A model generated the notes under the pieces. That model was not told the DNA's origin. It worked only from the letters and a program-made list of their open reading frames with translations, and did no database searches. Below are positions 5,342 through 10,838 of a stretch of DNA of 12,626 nt, in pieces. Origin of the DNA: an uncultured Candidatus Nitrosopelagicus sp. (GTDB lineage: Archaea; Thermoproteota; Nitrososphaeria; Nitrososphaerales; Nitrosopumilaceae); contig CALBOT010000057.1 of the NCBI GenBank assembly GCA_937896695.1, positions 1-12,626 of the forward strand. The letters are read 5' to 3'. The position numbers and the translations under genes were made by a program. Each line of letters starts with the position of its first letter. Position 1 is the stretch's first letter.

Positions 5342-5364
5342 ACCACTAGCCGATCTACCACTAG
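5342..5364. repeat. Two 8-bp direct repeats upstream of the amoX promoter
   Basis: ACCACTAG occurs at 5342-5349 and 5357-5364, a 15-bp period. The repeats lie about 20-40 bp upstream of the amoX TATA box and downstream of the amoC terminator. A site for a regulator binding as a tandem dimer is a reasonable inference. Confidence 0.5.
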
Positions 5365-5371
5365 TCATGAA

Positions 5372-5402
5372 TATAAAAAAAACAAAGTACGAATTTGTAC
5401 TT
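5372..5402 (-). terminator. Hairpin plus T-run after amoC
   Basis: The arms AAGTAC (5385-5390) and GTACTT (5397-5402) flank a 6-base loop. On the minus strand they are followed by a run of Ts with one interruption (TTGTTTTTTTTATA). It begins right after the amoC stop (5405-5407). It has the form of an intrinsic terminator. Confidence 0.6.
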
Positions 5403-5404
5403 GA

Positions 5405-5968
5405 TTATGGTATGGATCTGCTGTACAATTTACCCTCAAGGGCCATTTTGTACATTTCAGCAACATATGGGTTTTCACCAGGTGTTTCTGCACCTAATTC
5501 GACGAGTCTTGCATAGACTCTAACTACATAAGCTAGAGCACCCATGAAGGCTACGACGACACCCATGTTGAACATCCAATGGTTTGGAACTGCGAAGATT
5601 TCTTCGACGAACCAAAAGTGCCACATCTCGTTAACACCAATAGTAAACATGGTTGCAAGATAACCTAAGATTGTCATCTTTAGACCAGTGTTCATAGAGT
5701 TGTTTGGTCCTCTCAATACTGGGACTTTTCTATCATAGATTGCTGCAAATCCCCATCCGAGTGGTAGTGCTACAAAGTGAGAGTATAACCACCAGTGTGC
5801 TGGAGTGAATGCTGAATCTCTAATAGAAGTCTGATGGAGTGAACCATCGACAAAGTTGTCGACTTCTACGGATGCGGCTGTTGATCCCATAGCGATGACT
5901 ACTAACCAGATTTTTTTCAATCTCTGGATTTCGACTTCTTTTGGGAGTAATGCCGGCATTTGTGCCAT
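5405..5968 (-). CDS. amoC: Ammonia monooxygenase subunit C, 187 aa
   Basis: AmoC is an integral membrane AMO subunit that carries a conserved Asp/His copper-binding region in this superfamily. The key stretch is HQTSIRDSAFTPAHWWLYSH (residues 45-64: His45, Asp51, His58, His64), matching the HQT..RD..xTPxH signature of AmoC/PmoC proteins. Other archaeal AmoC landmarks are LPLGWGFAAIYDRKVPVLRG and GVNEMWHFWFVEEIFAVPNHWMFN, the second of these lying within a longer span. About five membrane spans are visible and the length is normal. A TATA box is centred 26-27 bp upstream of the ATG, so the mRNA is probably leaderless. A hairpin terminator follows the stop codon. It is divergent from amoB across a 268-bp AT-rich gap. 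Confidence 0.97.
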   Translation of the reverse strand: MAQMPALLPKEVEIQRLKKIWLVVIAMGSTAASVEVDNFVDGSLHQTSIRDSAFTPAHWWLYSHFVALPLGWGFAAIYDRKVPVLRGPNNSMNTGLKMTILGYLATMFTIGVNEMWHFWFVEEIFAVPNHWMFNMGVVVAFMGALAYVVRVYARLVELGAETPGENPYVAEMYKMALEGKLYSRSIP

Positions 5969-5990
5969 AGTAAGTATACGTCTTTTTTGA

Positions 5991-5998
5991 AATATAAG
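5991..5998 (-). promoter_or_regulatory. TATA box of amoC
   Basis: The minus strand reads CTTATATT, centred 26.5 bp upstream of the amoC ATG. Confidence 0.6.
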
Positions 5999-6121
5999 CC
6001 ACGAGGTTATAATTTAGGGATATTTTCTCAAAAAAATCATTTTTTTATATTAAAATTTTATAGATTTTTCAATTATAAATTCAAAAAACATAATTTTTTC
6101 ATGAATTTTTTTTATCGTTTT

Positions 6122-6146
6122 AATGATTAACATCAATGATTAACAT
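6122..6146. repeat. Two 12-bp direct repeats in the amoC-amoB gap
   Basis: AATGATTAACAT occurs at 6122-6133 and 6135-6146, a 13-bp period. The repeats lie about 50 bp upstream of the amoB TATA box. The rest of the 268-bp gap (5969-6236) is extremely AT-rich with long A and T runs and shows no gene. A regulator site shared by the divergent amoC and amoB promoters is inferred. Confidence 0.55.
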
Positions 6147-6194
6147 TGAAATGGTTTGTGAGGAAAATAACGTGGATCGACAAGATAGTTAAAA

Positions 6195-6202
6195 CTTAAA
6201 TT
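6195..6202 (+). promoter_or_regulatory. Probable TATA box of amoB
   Basis: CTTAAATT is centred about 38 bp upstream of the amoB ATG. It predicts a start near 6225 and a short leader of about 11 nt, unlike the leaderless arrangement of amoA, amoX and amoC. Confidence 0.5.
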
Positions 6203-6236
6203 CCTCATTTCTGTCGTTTACAATTAAGGGATAACA

Positions 6237-6803
6237 ATGGTAGATAGAAAAGTTATGGCATTTGCACTTGCAACCGTTATGGTAGTAGGAGTCTTTGGAC
6301 CTCAAGTAGCAACAATGATTCAAACTGCTGAAGGCCACGGTGTACAAGCACAATTGCAAAGTCGTTTCATTCGAATCGAAGATGAAACATTCAACAGACA
6401 ATCCCTCCAAACCGGTGAAGTTCTAACTTTGAGCGGTGCATTCGTAAGTTTGATTGATTCAGACATGCGTGCATGGTCATCAATTTTCTCAGAGTCAACT
6501 AACGCAGGTAACAGATGGGAGATTCTAGCAAGAGATCCACCAGGTAATGTCTTTGACATTCCAGGTAACGATGTTGTCGATTATGAAATCTCAGCACGTG
6601 CTCTTGAACCAGGAGTTTATCACGTCCACACTCAATTGAACATTGAGCACGTAGGACCTGGACTTGGACCAGGACAAACCGTAGTTGTAGAAGGAGAACC
6701 AATTCTCAAACCAATTCCATACACCAACATCGCATATCAATCAATTATCATTGCAGTTGGTTATGTAATCACATTTGCAACACGACCTTGGCAAGTAATC
6801 TAA
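6237..6803 (+). CDS. amoB: Ammonia monooxygenase subunit B, 188 aa
   Basis: AmoB is the largely extracytoplasmic copper-binding subunit of AMO. A hydrophobic N-terminal segment (residues about 6-28) acts as a signal peptide or anchor. It is followed by EGHGVQAQLQSRFIRIEDE, where His34 matches the N-terminal copper ligand histidine of mature pMmoB. GVYHVHTQLNIEHVGPGLGP supplies His129 and His131, matching the HxH copper ligands of pMmoB. A C-terminal span (about 163-181) anchors the protein. At 188 residues it has the usual short archaeal form, lacking the second cupredoxin domain of bacterial proteins. It is divergent from amoC and followed by a T-rich stretch (cttttttccttttatt). Confidence 0.98.
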   Translation: MVDRKVMAFALATVMVVGVFGPQVATMIQTAEGHGVQAQLQSRFIRIEDETFNRQSLQTGEVLTLSGAFVSLIDSDMRAWSSIFSESTNAGNRWEILARDPPGNVFDIPGNDVVDYEISARALEPGVYHVHTQLNIEHVGPGLGPGQTVVVEGEPILKPIPYTNIAYQSIIIAVGYVITFATRPWQVI

Positions 6804-6930
6804 ACTCACTCTTTTTTCCTTTTATTGAATTACAAATCTAAGTTCATACACAAATTCCTATCCACTTAATTATTTATTAAAAAAATTAAGTATAGGTTAA
6901 CATTTATTCATAATTATAAATTACAATTTA

Positions 6931-6938
6931 CTTTTATT
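6931..6938 (+). promoter_or_regulatory. Probable TATA box of the gene at 6960
   Basis: CTTTTATT is centred 25.5 bp upstream of ATG 6960. The 156-bp gap after amoB (6804-6959) holds only AT-rich sequence besides this. Confidence 0.4.
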
Positions 6939-6959
6939 TTCAGAAAGATTAGATTAATC

Positions 6960-7286
6960 ATGGTCCATGTGTTCAAAATTGATCATCTAAACATTCATGA
7001 AAGTTATTTCAAAGGTAAAGTAGAATTTCGAGGAGATGATTATACAATAAACATTCAAGATGAAAGAAGAGGTAAAGTTCTAAAACTTCCATTCAAGTTG
7101 AAAAAAAATCAAAAAGTATTGGTTAGGTTTTCAGGTCCCAACAATGTGGCAGTTGAAGACTTTTTACCTTTTCATGGAGAGTCTGAATGGGTAGAAGTAG
7201 ATTCCACACCAATTACATTTTTCATAGCAGACCATCAAGATCAATTTGATACTTTAGAGATTATCGACGATTTAGCCGAGGCTTAG
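6960..7286 (+). CDS. Conserved-looking protein of unknown function, 108 aa
   Basis: I do not recognise this family. The product is soluble-looking, with no signal peptide or membrane span. It is rich in alternating beta-strand patterns (YFKGKVEFRGDDYTINIQDE, KVLVRFSGPNNVAVEDF) and has an acidic C-terminus (DTLEIIDDLAEA). No cysteine or metal motif is visible. Codon use is AT-rich and ordinary, unlike the amo genes. It sits directly downstream of amoB in the same direction with its own TATA-like element about 26 bp before the ATG, and upstream of a membrane-anchored protein gene. A link to AMO assembly or regulation is only suggested by position. Confidence 0.7.
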   Translation: MVHVFKIDHLNIHESYFKGKVEFRGDDYTINIQDERRGKVLKLPFKLKKNQKVLVRFSGPNNVAVEDFLPFHGESEWVEVDSTPITFFIADHQDQFDTLEIIDDLAEA

Positions 7287-7291
7287 AAAAG

Positions 7292-7299
7292 ACTTTATT
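7292..7299 (+). promoter_or_regulatory. Probable TATA box of the gene at 7321
   Basis: ACTTTATT is centred 25.5 bp upstream of ATG 7321, which suggests separate, leaderless transcription despite the short gap (34 bp) from the preceding gene. Confidence 0.4.
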
Positions 7300-7320
7300 C
7301 CAAACTAATCCAGTTTTGCT

Positions 7321-7842
7321 ATGAAATATCCAGGGTTAGGAGATCCAGCAAAGAGAAAAAAGACTCTTAGATTTTTAGCAATCACAGCAATAATTGCAAT
7401 CACAGTAGGAGTTGGAAGTAGTTTAATCCAAGGTCAAATTAGCAAGAATGATCCTCTCAAAGTCTGCATAAATGAGCGAGATACCCAATTTGTTATTTCA
7501 GCCAAATTGGAATTATATGTAGATAAGAACAGAGCAGATATTCCAGCAAACATAGGATTTGAAGACGGATGTCAAAGATCACTTTACACCCTAACAGATG
7601 ATGGAACTATCTATGCAGAGTGGACTGAGGAATATCCATTTGAAATAGGTCATTTCTTATGGTCATGGGATTTCCCTATAAGAGATATGGAATTGAGCAA
7701 GTCCAAAATAATTGTAAATGGTAAAGAATCGCCTAATTTCATAAATGAGTTATTGGTTGATGGATATACATACAGAGCAGAATTTACCTCAAAAGATTAT
7801 GATTCATCAAAAGATGCTGATTTCTTACCACCAGACCTTTAG
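7321..7842 (+). CDS. Membrane-anchored extracytoplasmic protein, 173 aa, unknown function
   Basis: A basic N-terminus (PAKRKKTLR) is followed by one hydrophobic helix (about residues 17-37), which predicts an N-in anchor with a roughly 130-residue outside domain. The domain contains IPANIGFEDGCQRSLYTLTD and later FEIGHFLWSW and KIIVNGKES. This pattern recalls a family of membrane-anchored proteins that I remember as having IPANIG...HTHDxxG...FTLGxFFxxWG. Here the histidine positions appear replaced (YTLTDDG), so any metal site would be lost. Two cysteines (Cys49, in KVCINE, and the one in DGCQ) could form a disulfide. The family match is from memory of the motif and is tentative. It is convergent with the candidate AMO subunit gene at 7955-8224. 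Confidence 0.7.
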   Translation: MKYPGLGDPAKRKKTLRFLAITAIIAITVGVGSSLIQGQISKNDPLKVCINERDTQFVISAKLELYVDKNRADIPANIGFEDGCQRSLYTLTDDGTIYAEWTEEYPFEIGHFLWSWDFPIRDMELSKSKIIVNGKESPNFINELLVDGYTYRAEFTSKDYDSSKDADFLPPDL

Positions 7843-7954
7843 AAAAAATTTTTCAGAATTATAGAAGTCCTATGTGAATGACATTGTAAAATAAATTTTT
7901 GAATAAAGTTTTCACTAAAGACGAATAAAAGAGAAAAGAAAGAAGAGAGAAAGT

Positions 7955-8224
7955 TTACCAGTATTTTCCATTATCTGGAATTAAACCGATGCCCTCATTC
8001 TCAAAGTGTCTGTCAAGTTCATCGACCCATCTTTCACGATTATCTTTGTATCCCCATCCGTGAATACGTACCCAGTACGCAATCAATGCGAGTAGGAAGA
8101 TTGTGAACATGATTGTTCCAAAGATGTATACCATAACATCGTAGAATAGTGGGTCATAGTTTGGACCGAGTTGTCCGGTCAGACTAGACAATATACTCAA
8201 GATTGTTCCGAATACAGGAATCAT
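7955..8224 (-). CDS. Small membrane protein, candidate additional AMO subunit (AmoY/AmoZ class), 89 aa
   Basis: The frame can start at GTG 8227, but ATG 8224 is preferred because it lies 26-27 bp from a strong TATA box. The product has a weakly hydrophobic N-terminus, one strong membrane span (about residues 29-52, VMVYIFGTIMFTIFLLALIA) and a charged, aromatic-rich tail (WVRIHGWGYKDNRERWVDEL...PDNGKYW). It uses TAC, ATC, TTC and CGT codons like amoA, amoB and amoC, and unlike nearby housekeeping genes, which points to very high expression. Two small membrane proteins, AmoY and AmoZ, have been described as extra subunits of archaeal AMO with genes near amoABCX in Nitrosopumilales. This gene and its neighbour at 8331 fit that description, but I cannot say which is which. 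Confidence 0.65.
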   Translation of the reverse strand: MIPVFGTILSILSSLTGQLGPNYDPLFYDVMVYIFGTIMFTIFLLALIAYWVRIHGWGYKDNRERWVDELDRHFENEGIGLIPDNGKYW

Positions 8225-8246
8225 CACTATTTTGAATTCAGAGGTC

Positions 8247-8254
8247 GATATAAA
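8247..8254 (-). promoter_or_regulatory. TATA box of the gene at 7955-8224
   Basis: The minus strand reads TTTATATC, centred 26.5 bp upstream of ATG 8224. This spacing decides the start in favour of 8224 over the GTG at 8227. Confidence 0.6.
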
Positions 8255-8330
8255 GATTTTTTTTGATTATAAGACGCCGAGATCAGCCAACGCTGAGGTT
8301 TAGGAATAAAATAAGAAGTAAGGAAGGAGA

Positions 8331-8669
8331 TTATCCTGTTCCTGGTTTGGCATATTTTCCGGTTCTTCCTCTTAAGAAGAAAGCACCTGCGATACCACCA
8401 AAGATTGCGGCTGCAATAGCAGATGCACCCAATACACCTCCAGCATCCATGTATGGAGTACCGGAACCTGCACCTGGATTATCTGCTGCATAGTCAACTT
8501 TTCTCTTTGCGAGTTCTAATTGAGCTTCCAAAGACATTGATGGATGTCCACCGTCTTGAGCACCTTCACCACCACTGCCCATGTATTGAGCAAATGCTGG
8601 ACCAGCCAACATTAGTGGCAATGAGAAAACACCTACGAGAAGTGTGCCTAATACTATTGATCTGTTCAT
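8331..8669 (-). CDS. Secreted, C-terminally anchored small protein, candidate additional AMO subunit (AmoY/AmoZ class), 112 aa
   Basis: The product begins MNRSIVLGTLLVGVFSLPLM with a typical signal peptide and a likely cleavage after AGPAFA. Next comes an outside segment rich in Gly, Met and His (QYMGSGGEGAQDGGHPSMSL) and a charged helix (EAQLELAKRKVDYAADN). A C-terminal span (about residues 77-98, GVLGASAIAAAIFGGIAGAF) and a basic end (LRGRTGKYAKPG) follow. An ATG at 8681 lies in the same frame, but the TATA box predicts initiation near 8674, so 8669 is preferred. Codon use matches the amo genes. Position next to the 7955 gene and the AMO cluster suggests a structural or assembly role in AMO. 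The identity as AmoY or AmoZ is inferred. Confidence 0.65.
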   Translation of the reverse strand: MNRSIVLGTLLVGVFSLPLMLAGPAFAQYMGSGGEGAQDGGHPSMSLEAQLELAKRKVDYAADNPGAGSGTPYMDAGGVLGASAIAAAIFGGIAGAFFLRGRTGKYAKPGTG

Positions 8670-8696
8670 TTGTATCTGCATTTTCTGACTATCGTT

Positions 8697-8704
8697 ATTA
8701 TTTA
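8697..8704 (-). promoter_or_regulatory. TATA box of the gene at 8331-8669
   Basis: The minus strand reads TTAAATAA. With 26-27 bp spacing, transcription would start near 8674, downstream of the ATG at 8681 and about 5 nt before the ATG at 8669. Confidence 0.5.
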
Positions 8705-8731
8705 ACTTTTTTGAACAATTTCGCTAGATAC

Positions 8732-8739
8732 ATTTAATT
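8732..8739 (+). promoter_or_regulatory. TATA box of the rps15 operon
   Basis: ATTTAATT is centred 27.5 bp upstream of the rps15 ATG at 8763. It is the only clear promoter for the four-gene run that follows. Confidence 0.5.
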
Positions 8740-8762
8740 CCGTACGTAATTTAGCCAGAAAA

Positions 8763-9212
8763 ATGGGAAGACTGCATACACATAATCATGGAAAGTCACA
8801 TTCAATCAGACCTATCGATCCAAAAAAACCTGAGTGGGTCAAACAAAGTAATGAAGAGATTGAAGCATTAATTATCAAATATGCCAAGGAAGGCATGACA
8901 TCTAGTCAAATAGGTCTAAAATTAAGAGATCAACATGCAATTCCTTTAGTCAAACCAATCATTAACAAAAGCATCACAGACGTGTTAAAAGAAAATAAAC
9001 TGATGCCAGACATTCCAGAAGATTTGAATAACATTGTAATGAAGGCCGTAAATCTTCAAAAACATATCAAAGAAAATAAATCAGATAGTAGAAACGTTAG
9101 AGCATTAGAATTAGTTGAAGCCAAAGTTCACAGACTATCAACTCATTACAAAAAAACTGGCACCATAGATCAAAAATGGAAATATAAGTCTGTAGTGGCA
9201 CAGTTAGAGTAA
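8763..9212 (+). CDS. rps15: 30S ribosomal protein S15 (uS15), 149 aa
   Basis: This is a primary-binding protein of the small ribosomal subunit platform, contacting 16S rRNA helices. It opens MGRLHTHNHGKSHSIRP and has the archaeal/eukaryotic N-terminal extension (PKKPEWVKQSNEEIEALIIK...GMTSSQIGLKLRDQHAIP). The conserved S15 core follows (LQKHIKENKSDSRNVRALEL...VHRLSTHYKKTG). The length of about 150 is normal for archaea. The ATG lies 27 bp from a TATA box, so the mRNA is probably leaderless. Its stop overlaps the start of the next gene (TAATG), making it the head of an operon with recJ-like, pcc1 and serS. Confidence 0.97.
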   Translation: MGRLHTHNHGKSHSIRPIDPKKPEWVKQSNEEIEALIIKYAKEGMTSSQIGLKLRDQHAIPLVKPIINKSITDVLKENKLMPDIPEDLNNIVMKAVNLQKHIKENKSDSRNVRALELVEAKVHRLSTHYKKTGTIDQKWKYKSVVAQLE

Positions 9213-10633
9213 TGGGGAAAGTTTTAGCAGAATCATTATCTAATTTTTCAGATCGTATTTCAGACGCAATTAAAGCAAGAAAGAATATCTTAGTTACAAC
9301 ACACATAGACTGTGATGGAATTACATCAGGCTCGATAATTTCAAAAGCACTAATCAGACATGGAGCAAAATGTACAGTTAGGACAACTAACGAATTTAGT
9401 GAGAAACTAGTAGAAAAAATGCAAAAAGAAACAAGAGATTTACACATAATTACCGACTTAGGAGGAGGTTTCGGAAAATTACTAGATGAAAAATTATCAG
9501 ATAATTGGCTCATGTTAGATCATCACGAAATTTCAGATGATGAAAGAGAAAATGAACGAGTGATTAATGCTTGGAAATTTGGAATTGATGGGGGAGTGGA
9601 GATTTGTGCAGGAGGAATGGCATACCTAGCATCAAACGCACTGAGCAGTGAAAATGAGGATTTGTCAAGAGTTGCAGTAGTGTCAGCCTTAGGAGATAGA
9701 CAAGATCAAGGCGAGAGAAAATCATTCATTGGAAAAAATTTAGAGATTGTTGAAATTGCAAAAAAACTAGGATTGGTAAATGTAGATTTAGACTTACTGT
9801 TAGTCGGTAGAGAAACAAGACCTCTCCCAGATGCAATTGCATTTACATCTCAACCATTTATTGAAGGATTAACATGGAATCGAGATGCTTGTATGGCAAT
9901 GCTGACAAATGCAAAAATTCAACTCAAAGATGGAGCAAGATGGAGAGTTCCAGCAGATTTATCGCAAGATGAAAAACAGAACATTATTGAATCAATTAGC
10001 AAGTTTATCCAAGGAGAAAATGCCACTCAAATTATGGAAGAATTGATTGGATATACATACACATTTCCTAATGAAGAAAAAAGGAGTTTTTTGAGAGATG
10101 GAAGAGAGTTTTCCACAATGTTGAATTCATGTGGTCGTATTAACAAATCTGGAGTGGGCATTGCAATTTGTATGGGAGACAGAAATACAATGTTGCAAGA
10201 AGGCGAAAAAATTTTGTCAGAATATAGAAGTATGATAAGAGAATACATGAACATTCTAACAAATGAAAGATGGAGAACCAATAATATGGAAAATTGCGTT
10301 ATGGTAAATGCACAAGGGTTAGTGCCAGAAACAATGACAGGAACAATATCATCATTAATTGCAGGTTCTCCAAAAAATTCAGGAAAAATAGTGATTTTAA
10401 GAACAGACGGTTCTGAAGGCACCATTAAATTTTCATCTCGTAAATCTGCAAGCTGTAAAAATTCAATTAATCTAAGTAAGCTCATGAGAGGCGGAGCAGA
10501 ACAATTTGACGGGATTGGAGGAGGTCACGAGGCCGCTGCAGGGGCGAAAATAACTAAAGACAAATTAGATGGATTTCTAGACTATCTTGAAAGCAATGTT
10601 ACCAAAATGCCAGATAGAGATAGCAATCAATAA
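9212..10633 (+). CDS. RecJ-like DHH-family phosphoesterase (archaeal GAN type), 473 aa
   Basis: This is a DHH/DHHA1 phosphoesterase, in archaea usually a single-strand exonuclease associated with replication and repair (RecJ/GAN, a Cdc45 relative). All core metal motifs are visible: THIDCDGITSG (Asp33, Asp35), HIITDLGGG (Asp82), LMLDHHEIS (DHH at 103-105) and SALGDRQD. The C-terminal DHHA1 signature GIGGGHEAAAGAK is at 434-446 (His439). It looks catalytically intact and of usual length. The ATG overlaps the S15 stop by one base, indicating translational coupling. Its 3' end overlaps pcc1 by 38 bp. Related DHH enzymes act on small nucleotides such as nanoRNA, so the true substrate is not certain from sequence alone. 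Confidence 0.9.
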   Translation: MGKVLAESLSNFSDRISDAIKARKNILVTTHIDCDGITSGSIISKALIRHGAKCTVRTTNEFSEKLVEKMQKETRDLHIITDLGGGFGKLLDEKLSDNWLMLDHHEISDDERENERVINAWKFGIDGGVEICAGGMAYLASNALSSENEDLSRVAVVSALGDRQDQGERKSFIGKNLEIVEIAKKLGLVNVDLDLLLVGRETRPLPDAIAFTSQPFIEGLTWNRDACMAMLTNAKIQLKDGARWRVPADLSQDEKQNIIESISKFIQGENATQIMEELIGYTYTFPNEEKRSFLRDGREFSTMLNSCGRINKSGVGIAICMGDRNTMLQEGEKILSEYRSMIREYMNILTNERWRTNNMENCVMVNAQGLVPETMTGTISSLIAGSPKNSGKIVILRTDGSEGTIKFSSRKSASCKNSINLSKLMRGGAEQFDGIGGGHEAAAGAKITKDKLDGFLDYLESNVTKMPDRDSNQ

Positions 10634-10838
10634 TATTTCTAAAGAAAAGGCTAGAGTTGTAGAAAAAGCCTTAGAACCAGATAATGTCAATTTTCCTAAA
10701 GGATTGAATTTGACAATTAATGAAAAGAAAAATCAACTTGTATTTTATTTTTCAAATGAAGGAGATTTACGAAAATTAATTTCTACTGTAGACGAGGTAT
10801 TGGAACACGTAAATCTTTCTATGGAGGTAATAAAATAA
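10596..10838 (+). CDS. pcc1: KEOPS complex subunit Pcc1, 80 aa
   Basis: Pcc1 is the small dimerising subunit of the KEOPS complex, which installs the t6A modification at position 37 of tRNAs reading ANN codons. The product shows the Pcc1 pattern: a first strand (CQIEIAINNIS), a helix with ARVVEKALEPDN, strands with LNLTINEKKNQLVFYF, then DLRKLISTVDEVLEHVNLSM. I chose ATG 10596; the frame extends to a TTG at 10587. It overlaps the end of the recJ-like gene by 38 bp in another frame, and its stop overlaps the serS start (TAATG). Placement with seryl-tRNA synthetase and S15 gives the operon a translation theme. The other KEOPS subunits are not in this window. Confidence 0.82.
   Translation: MLPKCQIEIAINNISKEKARVVEKALEPDNVNFPKGLNLTINEKKNQLVFYFSNEGDLRKLISTVDEVLEHVNLSMEVIK
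10823..10828 (+). promoter_or_regulatory. Strong Shine-Dalgarno site for serS
   Basis: GGAGGT lies 9 nt upstream of the serS ATG, inside the 3' end of pcc1. It matches the 16S anti-SD sequence and contrasts with the leaderless genes elsewhere in the window. It fixes 10838 as the serS start. Confidence 0.75.

Noticed and set aside
5999..6120. Replication origin or CRISPR leader in the very AT-rich amoC-amoB gap
   Set aside because: There are long A and T runs and one repeat pair, but no origin box array, no cdc6 gene nearby and no regular repeat-spacer pattern.
8670..8681. Start of the 8331 gene at ATG 8681
   Set aside because: The TATA box predicts transcription from about 8674, so this ATG would not be in the mRNA. 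The signal peptide is complete from 8669.
8423..8737. Plus-strand open frame opposite the 8331-8669 gene
   Set aside because: It is a shadow frame rich in His and Leu with no promoter or domain. The minus-strand frame has a signal peptide, membrane span and TATA box.
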